A DNA stretch of 64,000 bases from Rhinopomastus cyanomelas (Eukaryota > Chordata > Aves > Bucerotiformes > Rhinopomastidae): contig VXBP01002271.1 of assembly GCA_013400115.1 (NCBI GenBank), positions 45,177 through 109,176 on the forward strand. The letters are read 5' to 3'. This document shows, piece after piece, positions 13,701 through 28,700 of this stretch. Made by a program: the position numbers and the translations under genes. Below the pieces are notes generated by a model, which searched no databases, was not told the origin of the DNA, and was given only the letters and a program-made list of their open reading frames with translations. Positions within the stretch are counted from its first letter, which is position 1, and every line of letters begins with the position of its first letter.

Positions 13701-16700
13701 AGCTGCTGGGGGTTGCACAGAAGTGCAGGACCCAGCACTTCGCTCTGTTAAACCTCATCCCATTGGCCAATAACACAAATAACAAAACCCCAATGTACTA
13801 TCAATGGCAAAAAGCCCCTTAATTAAATGACCGTCAATCCTGCTACCCAAGATAACCACAGGTACATACCTGTCAAATGATCCAAATAGTATTGGTAGAG
13901 TTTGCACTGAATAGGTGTCATCCGAACTTCCAGAACATACTCGTACTTTGGTGGAAGGAACTTTGTTAATGCCGTGTAATCTTTCCTCTGTAATTTAACA
14001 AACAGTACTTCAGTCGCATAAACATGGGAAGGACTACTCAGAGCTTAAGAACTTCTGGCATCTTAAACGACAGAGCACCGCACATAAATTACAATGATTC
14101 AGATGCTTCCCAACCACAGAGGATAAAAAATAGCCCACGAACTACAACCCAATTACAGGCACTGTCTGCAGAAGCCCATCTTACCTAGGACATGACCTGC
14201 CAACCCCATGTCCTAGGCAACTTCAGTAGCTGCTCTGGCAACTACTATTGTGTGGGATTAAAAATACTGAAACCTTTTTTGTTTTGTGAAAGGCCAGGTA
14301 AGTCACGCAGCTCCTATCAATGTTTGTATCGCAGATGAACACACTCACACCCAGGTTATCCATTCTCTGGGTTACAGCACAGTTCCTGAGGGCTTGCTTA
14401 GGGCAATGCAAAATGCTGTTTATCTGGGGATTTTCTGACTGTTGCGCTTGTCTACTCCAATAGTTGACTGGTGTATTGATCCTGACCGAGAGAGAGCTGC
14501 ACCACGGGTTACCCATGCTCAGTATCTGAAGGTATGTAGGATTTACTAGCTATTTATGTTGTGTCTTTTGGTTTGTATTCCTGTACTGATGTGACTCACA
14601 CAAACTATCCTCTCACTAACCTAATTTCCAAGTTCACAGAATCACAGAATGTTAGCGATTGGATGGGACCTCCAAAAATCATCCAGCCCAAACCCCCTGC
14701 CACAGCAGGATCCCATAGGTCCAGCCACACAGGAACATACGGGTTTGAAATGTCTCCAGAGAAGGAGACTCCACAACTCCTCTGGGAAGCCCCATCCAGT
14801 GCTCTGTCACCCTCACCGGGAAGAAGTTCCTTCTCAGATTGATGTGGAACATAATTTTATGATAAGAGATCCTTTACCAGACTTGCACATAGCCAAAAAC
14901 CTTTTTATTTCTCTCAAGCAGAAAGAAATATATGCTTGTGGGACTATCCTGCTGTGACCACTTCACCCAGATCATGCCCACTTGGACTTTGTAATCAAAG
15001 ACCAGCAACCAGAAAGAGGCATTTGGTGCCTATAGAGGGTCACACATTCAGTCAGAGTGTTGGTGCCTGAGTTTATAAAGCAGAAGAGCAGTAACATCAT
15101 GTTGATAGAACATGAGGTGCAACATCACAGCAGGTTAAGTGGAGAGCGGGGCCCTCTTTCTGGGAATTTGAACAGTTTGATTTGTTTTTCCATCTGAGGT
15201 CTTGTCACCCTTTTATTGGAATGAGATGAAGCAACTCCTCCACACAGCTGACTGAAGCACTTAGAACTAAGTAAAGCTGTTCTTACCTGAACACATCCAG
15301 CTAACATCTCATAAAGGATGTGTGCACGCTTTTTCATCACTCTGACATCTACCAGAGTGGAGTCTGCACACTGACCGTTCTGAATGGGATTGATAAATCG
15401 ATTTCGGAATTCCTTAATGGAACCAAGCAAATTCTCCTTAATAAAGTTCACCATGCAGTGATCTAGGACAAAAGATCAGACTGGAGTTGTTCCAAATGGA
15501 AAAGCACAGCACTTGGGATTATTCTCACAGAAAAGAAAGGTGTGAGATCTAAAACTAAGGAGCAAAACTTCCTAAATGACAACCTTTTCCTGAAAAGGCA
15601 TCTTAAACTGATACACAGCCTAAGCACACAGGTAGCTTCTGAAGTTAGCTGCCAATTTCAAACTAGCTCATCATGCTCTGCACCAAAGCAATCATCCAAC
15701 CAAATCAGACTTGCATAAAGTTTTAAATAGATCCATTAATGAGCAGCAAACAATATTAGGACATATTAGCAAACTGGAACAAATATTATGAGAGAACATC
15801 AGAGATTGGAAGGGGCCTCGAAAGATCAGCCAGTCCAATCCCTCCGCCACAGCAGGATCCCCTAGATCAAGCCGCACAGGAACACGTACAGGTGGGTTTG
15901 AAACGTCTCGAGGGAAGGAGACTCCACAACCCCCCTGGTCAGCCTGCTCCAGTTATGAGTTAGATCAGAGTGAAATTCTCAATCCATAGCATCAATCACT
16001 GCACAACAGTTTAAAATTACTTCAAGTGATGCTGCTGCGAGGCCCGGTCCACCCATTTCCCTTCTGAACACTGTCTCCCTTCCCCTTTCAGCATGCTGAG
16101 ACTCATCTGAGCCTTTGCTTAGCCAGATCAAGTAGCTAAATGGTCAGAAAACCACTCCCTGCTGCACTGCTCATGTTCTCCTACTCCTCATACAACTGTG
16201 AGGAACCAGATGGTCTGTAGGGCCACCAGGAAAAAGGATGGAGGAGAGGCCAGATTCATTTTACTTCAACTGAAGCCACCATGGAATCATGTCTTGAGAC
16301 AAAGATTTAAAATGCAAAGTCAGGTTGTCAGGGGTTTTTTGTAGATATAGAAACACAGTAACCAGCTTCATCACGATAACAATAAATCCATGTATATATA
16401 TCCGAAATGCAGAAATATACTCAAGGAATCAACACTTCTCAAAACAGCAGATGACTCACATTCTATAAGATTATTCTGCAGCGGTGTTCCCGTAAGAATT
16501 ATTCTTCTCCTGGATCGGATAGAATTCATTGCCTTAGAAACAGCAGAGGCTTCGTTTTTCAGGATGTGCCCTTCATCACAGACAACGAAGTCGGGGCCTA
16601 GAAAGAAACAGCTTTCAGTCTCTTCCATCTTTTATAACCGCGAAGGAACTGGCTGCCTAAAGAATGCAAACTTTGTTATTAAGGTTTGGGGTGGGTTTTT

Positions 16701-19700
16701 TCCACTTTCTGGTGACTTTTTTAGCACTGTTAAGGTTCTGAGTCAGGCTTTGTACGAGCCTTCGCAGTAGCCACTCTGGTGAACTCCAGGCTGTGGCTTG
16801 TAAAGTTTTCATGGGAAGGATTAACTGCAGCTTTGCGATACATTGCTATAAAAATTGTCTATCCATGCAGCCGCTGTACGCATATCGACATGTCCACCTG
16901 CCCTGTCAAAGCTTCCTAAACCTTAACCCTAAACTCCAGCTCAGGCTGCCATCTACTGGTGTGGGGTCACTTCTAAACAAGGCCCAAAAAAATGAGGTAA
17001 CAAGCAAGTTTACATTAAGGCAACAGGTCAATGTCAACAAGGGCAAACAGGGTGATCAAAGGGTTTATTAAAGCTAAGAGACAATAAAACCTCATTTGTA
17101 TTAGAGACAAGTGTGCTGCCATCCTGTAAGCCACCACAGAGATGTCCTCAGCTTCCTTCCAGATGATAAACACGATGATTGTGCACTAGTTTAGGCATGT
17201 TGCACACGGAATGTCAAAATCACATCACCATGTGTTTCCATGGTAGGCAAAGCAACGCTACTAGAATAATTTAGAATTATAATGTGTGGTTTAAGATAAA
17301 CACCACCAAACTGGCACAACAGGCTGCACACCCTCATGGCTTTCAGCTTTGGGGCAATTTCTGGAGCTCTCTTCTTGAAAGGAGAAGGAAAAGCCATTCT
17401 AGGATCCAACCAGTAACTCAGAATGTTTTAATGGATCTCAACCCAAGCTAGATTCTTTTACTATCAGCAATAAATCAGATAAGGGTTCATACACCTTTGA
17501 AAAAGGCTGTACAGAGCCATCAGCGGGGTTCATCTACTCAGGTTGTTTGACATGGTGAGAAAGTATTTGACACACAGACAACCTAACCTCTGATGATTTC
17601 CTAAGAATAGTTTTCCTTAGACAAAGTTTAAATTGTGTTGTAAAGAAGAAATTGGACTCTAGGACAGGGATCAAGAGCAGAGAATCAATTACACTATAGG
17701 CTTAGAATCATAGAATCATAGAATCATCCCGGCTGAAAAGGACCGCAAGGATCATCAGGTCCAGCCCACAGCCCAAAATCTCCCTAACCCCTAGACCATG
17801 GCCTCAAGTGCTTGAGCTACTTGTTTCTTAAACACTTCTAGGGACAAGGACTCCACCACCTCCCTGGACAGCCTGTTCCAGGTTTGCTGCTTGATTTAGA
17901 ATCATAGAATCATTAGGGATTGGAAGGGACCCTGAAAGATCATCTAGTCCAATCCCCCTGCCCAAGCAGGATCACTTCACTGGAGAAGTTATGGAATCAG
18001 ATTTAATGCCAAACCAGAGGCATCTTTCTCCTAAAACATTTTTAAAATGCCTTTTCATTAAAATGATGCAAACAGCCCAGAAATAAAGTCCAGTAAAGCC
18101 TGTGATTCATTAACACCAAATGGTTAGTCAAAAGGAAACCCAAAAAATTCACCTCCTCAAAACCTGTGGCTTAGAAGAAGCGAAACACAGGAAAAACAGG
18201 GAAAAAAACTCCTTAGTCCAATTATTTGTGGTTTGTTTGGCAGGCCCTTAGCATCGATATCTTGAACTAACATCTTGGCTATGATTCAGCACCAGGGATT
18301 TTCATCAATTTGAGGATTATTTCCCTTGTTCTTAAGAAACAGGAACACAACTCATTATGGACAGATCATTTCTCAACATATTTTGAAGGAATGTGAAACC
18401 TAAAAGGGACCTCAAGGGATCATTTAGTTCATTTTCTTCATCTGAGATAAGAGTTCAGAGAAAGGGACACATCCTGACAAGAGCAGGAACTCCATGACCC
18501 CGCTCTGTTGCTGAAATACCTACGTTAAACAATCTGTGCTGCAAAGCAGATTAAATTCTGACCTCTCCTTTCTCCAATGAACATAAAAACCAATTTCAAA
18601 TCCTTTCAGTAACCAGCTCTCACGCAGTGGACAAATTCAGTTTAGTTCTTTCTTCTCTAGGTTAAAAAGCCTTACCCTTTGTTCTCCCCCGAAAGACCAG
18701 AGTCTTCATCTTCTTGCTCCCACTGTCCTCACATGTTGCTACATTGATACACAGAGCCCAGACCTACAGATCCACAGAGCTCAACTTTCCCTACCAGCCC
18801 AAAAGAACCTAAATCTGCTTTATGCAGCTGCCAGTTGAAGGGCTGTTACCACGTTAAGAAGCAATGACATTTTGATTAGGTTGAAAACAAATGAAGAGAT
18901 TCAAATGCTGCAAGTGAAGCCCAAAATATCAATAAAGCAGTGCGCATCGGGCGCACGAGGCACTAGGGAAACCATTTGTGGCTCTGTGCGTGTATGGAAT
19001 CCTGCTACTATTTCACAGAGCAGAGCTGGTTAATTAATGAAATCGCTTCTCCACCCATAACCTCTGGCTCAACCTTCCCTCTACAGTAATCTCTTTTGCA
19101 GCATCCAGTGTTTCTACTATACAACACATCTACCCCTGCAGGATTTGTTTTCACCAGATCCAGGTCATTAAATTATCGTTCAGATGGTAAATTTGCAATT
19201 TTTTAAATTAGAGATGCTCCCCAAGGCAGAGTTTTTCCTATTTACAGTCGCAGCAGTAAGCCAGCACATCGCTCCATAACGCTTTCCCTGGCAGCCTGCT
19301 GTGTGGTCCATGCTGGGATTCACAAGAGAGCAAGAAAAAACTCCTCTAATTCTTATTAATCAAGCCAACCCAAACATCTCCAAAAATGGGTAACAACAGA
19401 TGAACACTCCTGTCTTTTTATAATTAGTTAAAACACAAAAAAATTTGAAGCAACGTACAAATAATTACAGAGTTAGTTAAAGGTTGGTTTTTCTAGTGAC
19501 CCAACTCCATTGTACCAGCCTACAAGTCCAAGAAGAGAGTAAAACAGAACAGTTCACGTAACATTACTGCAAATGTACAAGGTGCAATGTGCTGCAATTT
19601 CTGAACACAAATCTACCATCCTGTCTCATCACAGCTAACTCGCAACAGCAGTTCCCACCTCTTCTTCTCTACTGTTGACTATCCCTGCATTCTCAGCAAG

Positions 19701-22700
19701 AGGCTTCCCACAATGCTTCTGTTGTTTCAGCAACTGCTGCATTACAGAATCACAGAACATTAGGGATTGGAAGGGACCTTGAAAGTTCATCCAGTCCAAT
19801 CCCACTGCCACAGCAGGATCCCCTAGATCAAGCCACACAGGAACATGGTCAGGTGGGTTTTAAACATCTCCAGAGAAGGAGACGCCACAACCCTTCAAAT
19901 CACCTTGCGAATAAAGCGAGAAAACACGCCCATTAGGAACAGCTTATTAACTGTCACTTACCTGGATCAACTAAAGCTTTATTAAATATTTCTTTCAGTT
20001 TCCTACTCTTGACGTTCCTGCCCTGTGCAAGATTACGGTACATCTCGTAGCCTATTATCATCACACCTCCCTCATCTTGCCAGCGCTGCAGCATGTAGCT
20101 TCTCTCTTGAGGGCGTTTCACAGTTGCTAGTTCACAAACCTTCACGGGAAGAAACAACACACTTGAATTTCTCTTAAAATCCCAAATTACTGGTGTAAAT
20201 TTTATATACCTATGGCTTTTTAAAGCTAGGAGCAGTGTTACACATTTCAAGTGCATTCCTTAGCCTGTATTTTGAGTGGTGGAGCTTTGCCAGTTACATA
20301 AACCGTTGGGTTATTTCATTTTAATAAATTTTTAAAGCCTTATACCTCTAGTCTTTCATCATCGTCTAAACCTTCCTGCCATTTTTCAAACTCATTCAAC
20401 CAGTTCAAGGCGGTGTTCAGCGGGCACACAACAAGAGCTGTCCGGAAATCCAGCTTCTCACACAGCAAGACTGTGTGAAGGAAACTTACTACCTGTGAGA
20501 AATAACAAATACACAGCACCAAGTAAAACACGGAGCATTAAACACCAGGCAAGAACCTACAAGAATAGAGTCGCATACAGAACTTATTGACAATATTCTC
20601 TTTTAAAAACTCTTCTTTTGGTTTGTTAATCTACTGCTTGAAGTTTAATATCAATTGCAGAATCACAGAACATTAGGGATTGGAAGGGACCTTGAAATAT
20701 CATCCAGACCAATCCCCCTGCCACAGCAGGATCCCCTAGATCTAGTCACACAGGAACATGGCCAGGCAGGTTTGAAACATTTCCAGAGAAGGAGACTCCA
20801 CAACCCCCTTGGGCAGTCTCTTCCAGGGCTCTGTCGCCCTCATTGGGAAGAAGTTCCTTCTCATGTTGATGTGGAATCTCCTCTGTTCCAGCTCATACCC
20901 GGTGCCCCTTGTCCTATCATTAGATGCCACTGAGAGGAGACTGCCTCCATCCTCCGAACACCCACCCTTCACATACAGAGGCAGTTTGGAATTGGATCAG
21001 GTACCTGAACAACTCTGTAAACAAGAAGTCCTTCTTTAATATTTCCTTCATAATTTTCACAAATTAAAGATTTCTATTCCACCCCTAAAACCTTTAAAGT
21101 TCACCTCTTTGGACCTGATACACACAGTTTCTCAAAAGTGAAAGTCAGTCTTAAATCAATGTTTTCTGCGTTTTTTTCCGGATACTGGCAAGTTCTCTCC
21201 CAAGGGCAATGGAGCAGGTTATTGAAAGGCTCTCAAATATTCACTCTGTAGCCTGGCTCTGTGTAGCAGACGTTAACACCTCCCTGAGTCACCACAATAA
21301 AAAACTCCTCCTATCTTTTGATGTTTCTGCTGGGCTGACTGGTTTGAACGGCACCAAATCACAGCAGGACTAGAGGTAACTTGTAAGAAGCTGGGAGCAG
21401 AAGAGTCAGAGATCCCATGGCAGCTCCAGTTCTCACCCAATGAAAAGACGTAACTACCCAACAACCAGAAAGTTCCTTCCAGATCAGATCTTGGTATCAC
21501 AGAATCACAGAGTATCTTTGGCTGGAAGTGACCTTTCAGATCACCAAGTTCCAAGTAAGTGCAATATACAGGACTCTGCTCAGAACAACAGGCAATAACT
21601 GCTATTAGTTGCTGCAATTTGAAAGGAATTATGAGTGTTTTGTGATCAAGACAAAAGTACCTCATGTTCAGATTCAAGAAACTACCTGTGAAGACTTATC
21701 ACAACAGTTCAATGTCCTGGACAGCCAGCAAGTCCTCCATTGTCTTATTTCCCTGATCCTTTATGCCAACCTTCTCTGCGTTAGCAAAGTCTACTAAAAC
21801 TTATCTCAGAATCATTGAATGGCGGGGCACTGAAAGGAACCTCTGGAGATCATCTATTTCAACCCCTCTGCCAGAGCAGATCCCATAGGAACACATTCAG
21901 ATGGATTTGAAATGACTCTACAACCTCTCTGGACAGCCTGGGCCAGGGGTCTAGTACCCTCACCATTACAAAGTTTTTCCTTGCACTCAAATTGAACCTC
22001 CTATGTTCCAATTTGTGCCCACTGCCCCTTATCCTCTCACTGGGCACCACTGAGAAAAGCCTGCATCACTCACTGCCTTAGCTCTTTTTAGAGCTAAACA
22101 AATGGCATTAAGAGAGCACTGCACCTTCTGCTGTGAAGCATCTCCTCAAACTGAAGGATATAATGTGCAAGGTGTAAGTACCAAATCTCCTGGGCTGCAC
22201 TGCTGCCTAAAAAACACAATAGTTCTGCAAATTCTCCAAAATGGGAAGAGCCAAGCTTTACTGTGGTTCCCTTCAGCATGTTATCTTCAGAGGAATCTCA
22301 GGGATCGAAAAGAATCTGAAGCTGCCAGGGCAGCCTAAGTGCTTCATGACTACATCCCACAATTCACAGGTCAAGAAAGAAGATTCTCAGGATCATAGAA
22401 TCATTCAGGATTGCAAGGGACCTCGAAAGATCATCTAGTCCAATCCCCCTGACACAGCAGGATCACCTACACCAAGTCACACAGGAACACATCCAGATGG
22501 GTCTTGAACATCTCCAGTGAAGGAGACTCCACAACCACCCTGGGCAGCCTGTTCCAGTGCTCTGTCACACTCACTGGGAAGAAGTTCCTTCTCAGGTTGA
22601 TGTGGAACCTCCTAGGTTCCAGCTTATAACCACTGCCCCTTGTCCTACCACTAGATGACATTGAGAATAGCCTGGGTCCATCCTCCTGACACCCACCCTT

Positions 22701-25700
22701 CAAATATTTATAGACATTAATGAGGTCACTCCTCAGTCTCCTCTTCTCCAAGCTAAACAGACACAGCTCCCTCAGCCTCTTCTCATAAGGGAGGTGCTCC
22801 ACTTCCTTCATCATCCTTGTTGCCCTGTGCTGGACCCTCTCCAGCGGCTCGACGTCGCTCTTGAGCTGAGGGGCCCACAACTGGACACAATACTCCAGAT
22901 GTGGTCTCACCAGGGCAGAGTAGAGGGGGAGAAGAACCTCTCTTGATCTGCTAAACACCCCCTTTCTGATCCACCCCAGGATGCTCTTGGTCCTCTTGGC
23001 CACAACAGCACACTGCTGGCTCAGGGACATTCTGCTGTCCACCTGCACCCCCAGGTCCCTCTCTCCTACACTACTCTCCAACAGGTCTTTTCCCAGCCTA
23101 TACTGGTACCTGGGGTTGTTCTTGCCCAGATGCAAGACTNAAATTGTTCCATCACCTTTCCTGGGATGGAGGTGAGGCTGACCAGTCTGTAGTTACCTGG
23201 GTCCTCCTTCTTTCCCTTTTTGAAGATTGGAGTGACATTTGCTATCCTTCAGTCTCTAGGCACCTCTCCTGATCCCATTACTTAGAAAAGATGATGGAGA
23301 GCGGCTTAGCAATGACTTCTGCCGTCTCCCTTAATACTTGTGGATGCATCCCATCTGGGCCCATGGATTTATGTACAACCAATTTGCGCAACTTACCCCT
23401 AACCCAGTCCTCATCAGCCAAGGCAGGCTCCTCTCTTGCCTTGACTTCCTCTGGAATCTCATCAGTCTGGGGCTTGATAGCAAGACAGCCCCCAGAACTA
23501 TGGACAGAGGCAAAGAAGGTGCTGAGTATCTCTGCCTTCTCTGCATACCTCCAGGGTACCCACTTTATTCAGCAGGGGGCCTACATTGCCTTCTAGTTTT
23601 AGTTTTACCTACAACATATTTGAAGAAGCCCTTTCTATTGCCCTTGACTGCTCTTGCAAGGAGGCCTTGGCTTTCCTAGTTGCATCCTTACATTCTCTCA
23701 CCAGAGCCTTATAATCAACCCAAGATCAGAACGTCCTAAATCAAATTTGTCTGAACTAGGTCAGAGGAAGGCAGGGTTAGATATTTCTCCAGTAACCTCA
23801 CTTTTTGAGGAATCCTGGGCAGCAGTGGTTTAGAAGAAGACAGCTGAAAAAGGAAACCATCTGATCCAGCAGCAAAGAGTAACAGACACCTCCTGCTAGA
23901 GTGTCTCTGAAGATTTTCTCTCGGAGCACATTTCAAGTCTCTAAAAATAATAATGACAGACTTCAAACCAAGCCAAGCCAAGCCTGCTACCCTGCACTCT
24001 GCTAAGTGACTTACATGGTTAGAAAGGCAGCTGCTGTCACTCGCAAATTGACTCACAGAACCTCAGAACATTAGGGATTGGAAGGGACATCAAAAGATCA
24101 TCCAGTCCAATCCCCCGACACAGCAGGATCCCCTAGATCGAGTCGCACAGGAACATAGCTAGGCACGTTTGAAACGTCTCCAGAGAAAAAGACTCCACCA
24201 TGAAGAAGTTCCTTGTCACATTTATGTGGAACCTCCTATGTTCCAGCTCACACTCACTGCCCCCTGTCCATTGGGTGCCCCTGAGCAGAATCATAGAATC
24301 ATTAGAGATTGGAAGGGACCTCAAAAGATCATCTAGTCCATCCCCCTGCCAGAGCACAATCACCTAGACCAAGTCACATAGGAACGCATCCAGGCAGGTT
24401 TTAAACATCACCAGTGAAGGAGACTCTACAACTCCCCTGGGCAGCCTGTTCCAGTGCTCTGTCACCCTCACTAGGAAGAAGTTCCTTTTGATATTTAAAT
24501 GGAACCTCCTATGTTCTAGCTTACACCCACTGCTCTTTGTGCTATCACCAGATGACACTGAGAAGAGCTTGGCTCCATCCTCCTGACATCCACCCTTCAA
24601 ATATTTGTAGACATTAATAAGGTCACCCCTCAGTCTCCTCCAGGCTCAAGAGACCCAGCTCCCTCAGCCTTTCCTCATCAGGGAGATGTTCCACTCCTTT
24701 CATCATATCTCTGGCTCAGAAATGGTGAAACATCTTAAGTTAACAGCTTGGAGCTCCAGTACACAAAACCCAGTAAAATGTTTACTTAATCAGCGCACCC
24801 AGCAAACTGAAAAAACGCTGAGGAAAGCTAACAGTTCAAAGAGAAACACGTGAACAAAGAAGACAGTAAAAATCACAACCTAAGATTATGAAACTGTCTT
24901 AGAAACAGATTCCTGAAGACCATCTCCAACCAGCTGCATTTTCTTGTTCTGAGTTGTAAAGGAGCTACACATCACTTACAATCAAATACGACCTTTTCAC
25001 ACGAACACCAATGACCATCTCATTAAATGTTAGGTATTTCAGAAGAGGTGAAAGCTCAAGCCCATATTGGAACCATCACAGTGTATATGGTGAAAGAAAC
25101 TGATTACTCCAGAGCTCTTTACAAAACATTTTCCCCCAGCAACCCTCATCAAGTCAGTGCCTGGAGAATGATGTTTGACCACGTTCTGAAAGTCATTCAA
25201 AGTGGTTTTTGCTGGATCAGCTTTTTAAAACAAGCTGCAGATCAGAGAACAAGACTTTTGTTCCTTACCTGTAACGTCTTCCCCAGCCCCATGCAGTGCG
25301 CGAGAATGCAGCCAGAACCGGGAGAGGACTTGGCTTTTTTCACCGATTCACAACAGCAATCCCACATGAACTGAACACCTGGAGAAGAGTGAAACCTTTC
25401 TTATTAAATGTTCATTTTAGACAAGCTCACCTGGTTAAAAAGTAGCTATGATCACTGTAAGATCACAGTAAGAGCAGGAAAACAATGCTCAGGATAACAA
25501 TGGCTTCGTTCTGACCAATAGGTGGTATGCAGGATCATGTTTGTCTTGAACTTGATTATAGTCACAGCTCTCACTAAAGATTTGACAACTGGGTTAGAAA
25601 ATAATACTGTGCAGACAGCAGGTAGCTGTGAACTTGGGGATGGGGAGAAAATAGAGGGCAGAAAAGAGACAAAAACAACAAGGACTTCATGAAAGGACTA

Positions 25701-28700
25701 ATGTGATCTTGGTAATGAGCAGAATTATCCGAAACAGACTGGAAGAAATTCTGCCACAACACATCAGATGTGGAGTTCTACGATTAGAAGCAAAAAACCA
25801 ATCAAGAAATCAAGACCTGTGACAGTTGGAAAAGGGAAGGAAATCCATGCTACTTAACAAAACACTTATAGGTCTCCCCTGTGATGCATTCATTGGGGAG
25901 CTGTATGCTACTACACTATAATCAGCACAGATGAGGCTTCAGCTTGACTGGTGTGTCTGGTTCAGGGCACTTCTCTTTCAGCTTCTCACTAAAATGAAAA
26001 AGGTTGTAGATTATGGACTTTAGGGAAAGTTTAAAACAGCCAAGTGATCTGTGCAGAGAATTATGACTGGAAGTTCTCCTTATCTCCTTCACCATAAGAA
26101 GACTATGGGAAGAAGTTGTCTTGATGTGCAGTCATCCCAGGTATTGGGAAAAAAATCCTGGTGATAAAGCCGGAAACATGCTACAATTGAAATCTGCACT
26201 GAAAACCATATAAAGTGAACATGCCAGTGCCTCAACAGAATGGGTAAAACATTCATCTGATTCTGCCTCAGTGTGGAGAAGCAGAGCACTCTGAAAACCC
26301 TTCCAACTTCACACTTCTAATGTATTCTGCTTGTAAAACAGACCTTATGTATTGCTTATCTACTTTACATCTGGCCACATGTTCCAAAAGCATCAAACCT
26401 GACATCCTGCCATCTGCCCACTGAGGTGTTCTTCTCATGGTTACACACAGCGCTGTGCAAGTGGAGGAGGGAAAAAAGGAAGAACTCTCTCCTTACCATC
26501 TACTTGGTGCGGCTTCAGTTTGGTAACTATGCTCCTGTGAACCTGCACTAATGGTTCTTTGGTTTCCTCATCTTCATCTAACACCAGCTTAGTTGTGATG
26601 GGACATTTTAGAGGTGAAGCATCTTCTATCTCTATCACCTTTAAGCAGAAACAGAGCATCACAGGACAAATGAACAGGTAAGTAAACTGAAGCATTTGAC
26701 AGACACTGTAATCAGAAAACTGGAAGTCATCATTAATTAAGAAAAACCTGAAATCCTTTACTTACTTTGGCTGAGTGATTTAGTGAAGGGAAAGTAAAGC
26801 AATTAAAGCAGCTTTCTAAAGATCTCAGAAGTTTTAAATAAAGCTTATCCATGTTAATCTGCAGGAGTCTAGAAGAGAAACCTGTGGCTTATGAGGCTAC
26901 ACATCTGCAGATGGTGCCCAGAGATATGGCTTAGTGGTGACCTGGCAGTGCTGCGTCAGGATCACAGAATCCCAGAACATTAGAGATTGGAAGGGACCTC
27001 AAAAGATCACCCAGTCCAATCCCCCTGCCCTAGCAGGAGCACCTACATGAAGTCGCACAGGAACATATCCAGGCTGATTTTAAACGTCTCCAAAGGAGGA
27101 GACTACTGGGCAGCCCGTTGGTCAGACTCAGTGATCTTAAAGGTCTCTTCCAACTTGTGAGATTCTGTTACTCTGTTTAATTATCAAATGAAACTGAAGT
27201 AGAAATATGTAATCTTAAACATCACTGTCAGTTTGAGCCCTTATCATTTTGCAAAGGAAACAACATACCTCTCTCAGTTTCTCTCTCTCCCGTTCTCTTT
27301 CTGCGATACGTTTTCTTCTTTCTTCCTCCTCTTTAAGTGCATTTTGTGTTTCTGTTCTGAGCTTATCATCTTTAATAATCTTCCTTATTTTCTTTCTACC
27401 TTTGCCCGGAGATTTCGAATCATCATTGTCCTCACCCTCACTATTACTCTGTAACAAAGTCAGTAAGTATTAGCAAATAAATTATGACACAGGACCATCA
27501 AGTCCTTTACTTCAGAACAAGCTCATTCAACTTTTTTATAAGCACAGGTAGAGTTTAGCTCTTCAGAAAAAAGATCCTTTTTTAAGTAATGCAGCAGGAT
27601 AAAGTGCCTCATGAATGTATTCTGAGACATGAAAGATAAGCCCAGCTTGCAAAGGCAGTGCTGAAGGTGCTGCTGTCACCTGACAGTAACTAATGACTAT
27701 CAGTAATTCTTTGTCTGTTCTAGTTGTGTTAGATCAGATCAGCTGCCACCTACTCCACACAGGAAAAACAAACCCCCTAATACTAGGAAACCCCTAATCT
27801 ACTGTTTGTGTCATCTCCCACATTTACATTAAAAAAAACCCATCTACTTCAAAAGGTATCGTGCATTGTTATCAAGATCTACATGGGGCCTGGTTTCAGT
27901 TCAACACAGTGGGTTTTCTCCACACTGCTGCCATTTCAGCAGTTTCCCCACAGAATTAACACGGGGAACAGTTGTCATTTGTTACTGTACTTGGTACTGA
28001 GCTCTTTGCCATACCCAAGTCCCTAAGCAGTTGGCAGTCGAGACAGGAACTCCTTTCTCCATCATTTATTCAAAAAGTAATATAGTACCTTACTGTTTTC
28101 ACTTGAGGAATCCTCCTGAACCTTTATACGCCTTCGTTTCTTTTTCTGTTTGTAACTGCGTTGGTTTTCTTCCGCCTCAGCTTTCTTGGCGGATCTATTC
28201 AGAAACAAAGCCAAAGGCAGTGTGACTGATTAGCAAAAAGAAGTCACTGAAATCCAATGATAAAAAAAAAAAGCATGTGAACTCCATTGCTAATTAACAG
28301 TGTTCACACTCCTTCTGTGCAGTCAGTGGTATGCTTCCAAATTCCTTCCTCACCCTCATCTCACTGGACATTCGATGGTCTCATCCAGACAGCCGGGAAC
28401 AATCTCAGAATTCGAAGAATCACAGAACATTAGGGACCAGAAGGGACCTTCAAAGATCATCCAGTCCAATCCCCTGATCCAAAGCAAGATCCCCTAGATC
28501 CAGTCATACAGGAACGTGGCCAAGAGGGTCTGAAATGCCTCCAGAGAAGGAGACTCCACAACCCCCTGGGCAGCCCCTTCCAGTGCTCCATCAGCCTCAC
28601 TGGGAAGAAGGTCCTTCTCACACTGATGTGGAACCTCCTCTGTTCCAGCTCACACCCGCTACCCCTTGTCCTATCACTGGGTGCCACTGAGCAGAACCTG

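Noticed and set aside
22467..23135. 222-codon open frame as a possible host gene
   Set aside because: Residues match the CR1 reverse transcriptase C-terminus and several other copies in the window.
28094..28194. Exon 14 ending at the gtaagg donor (28094)
   Set aside because: It gives an immediate stop when joined to exon 15; the donor five bases later keeps frame and matches the mammalian residue order.
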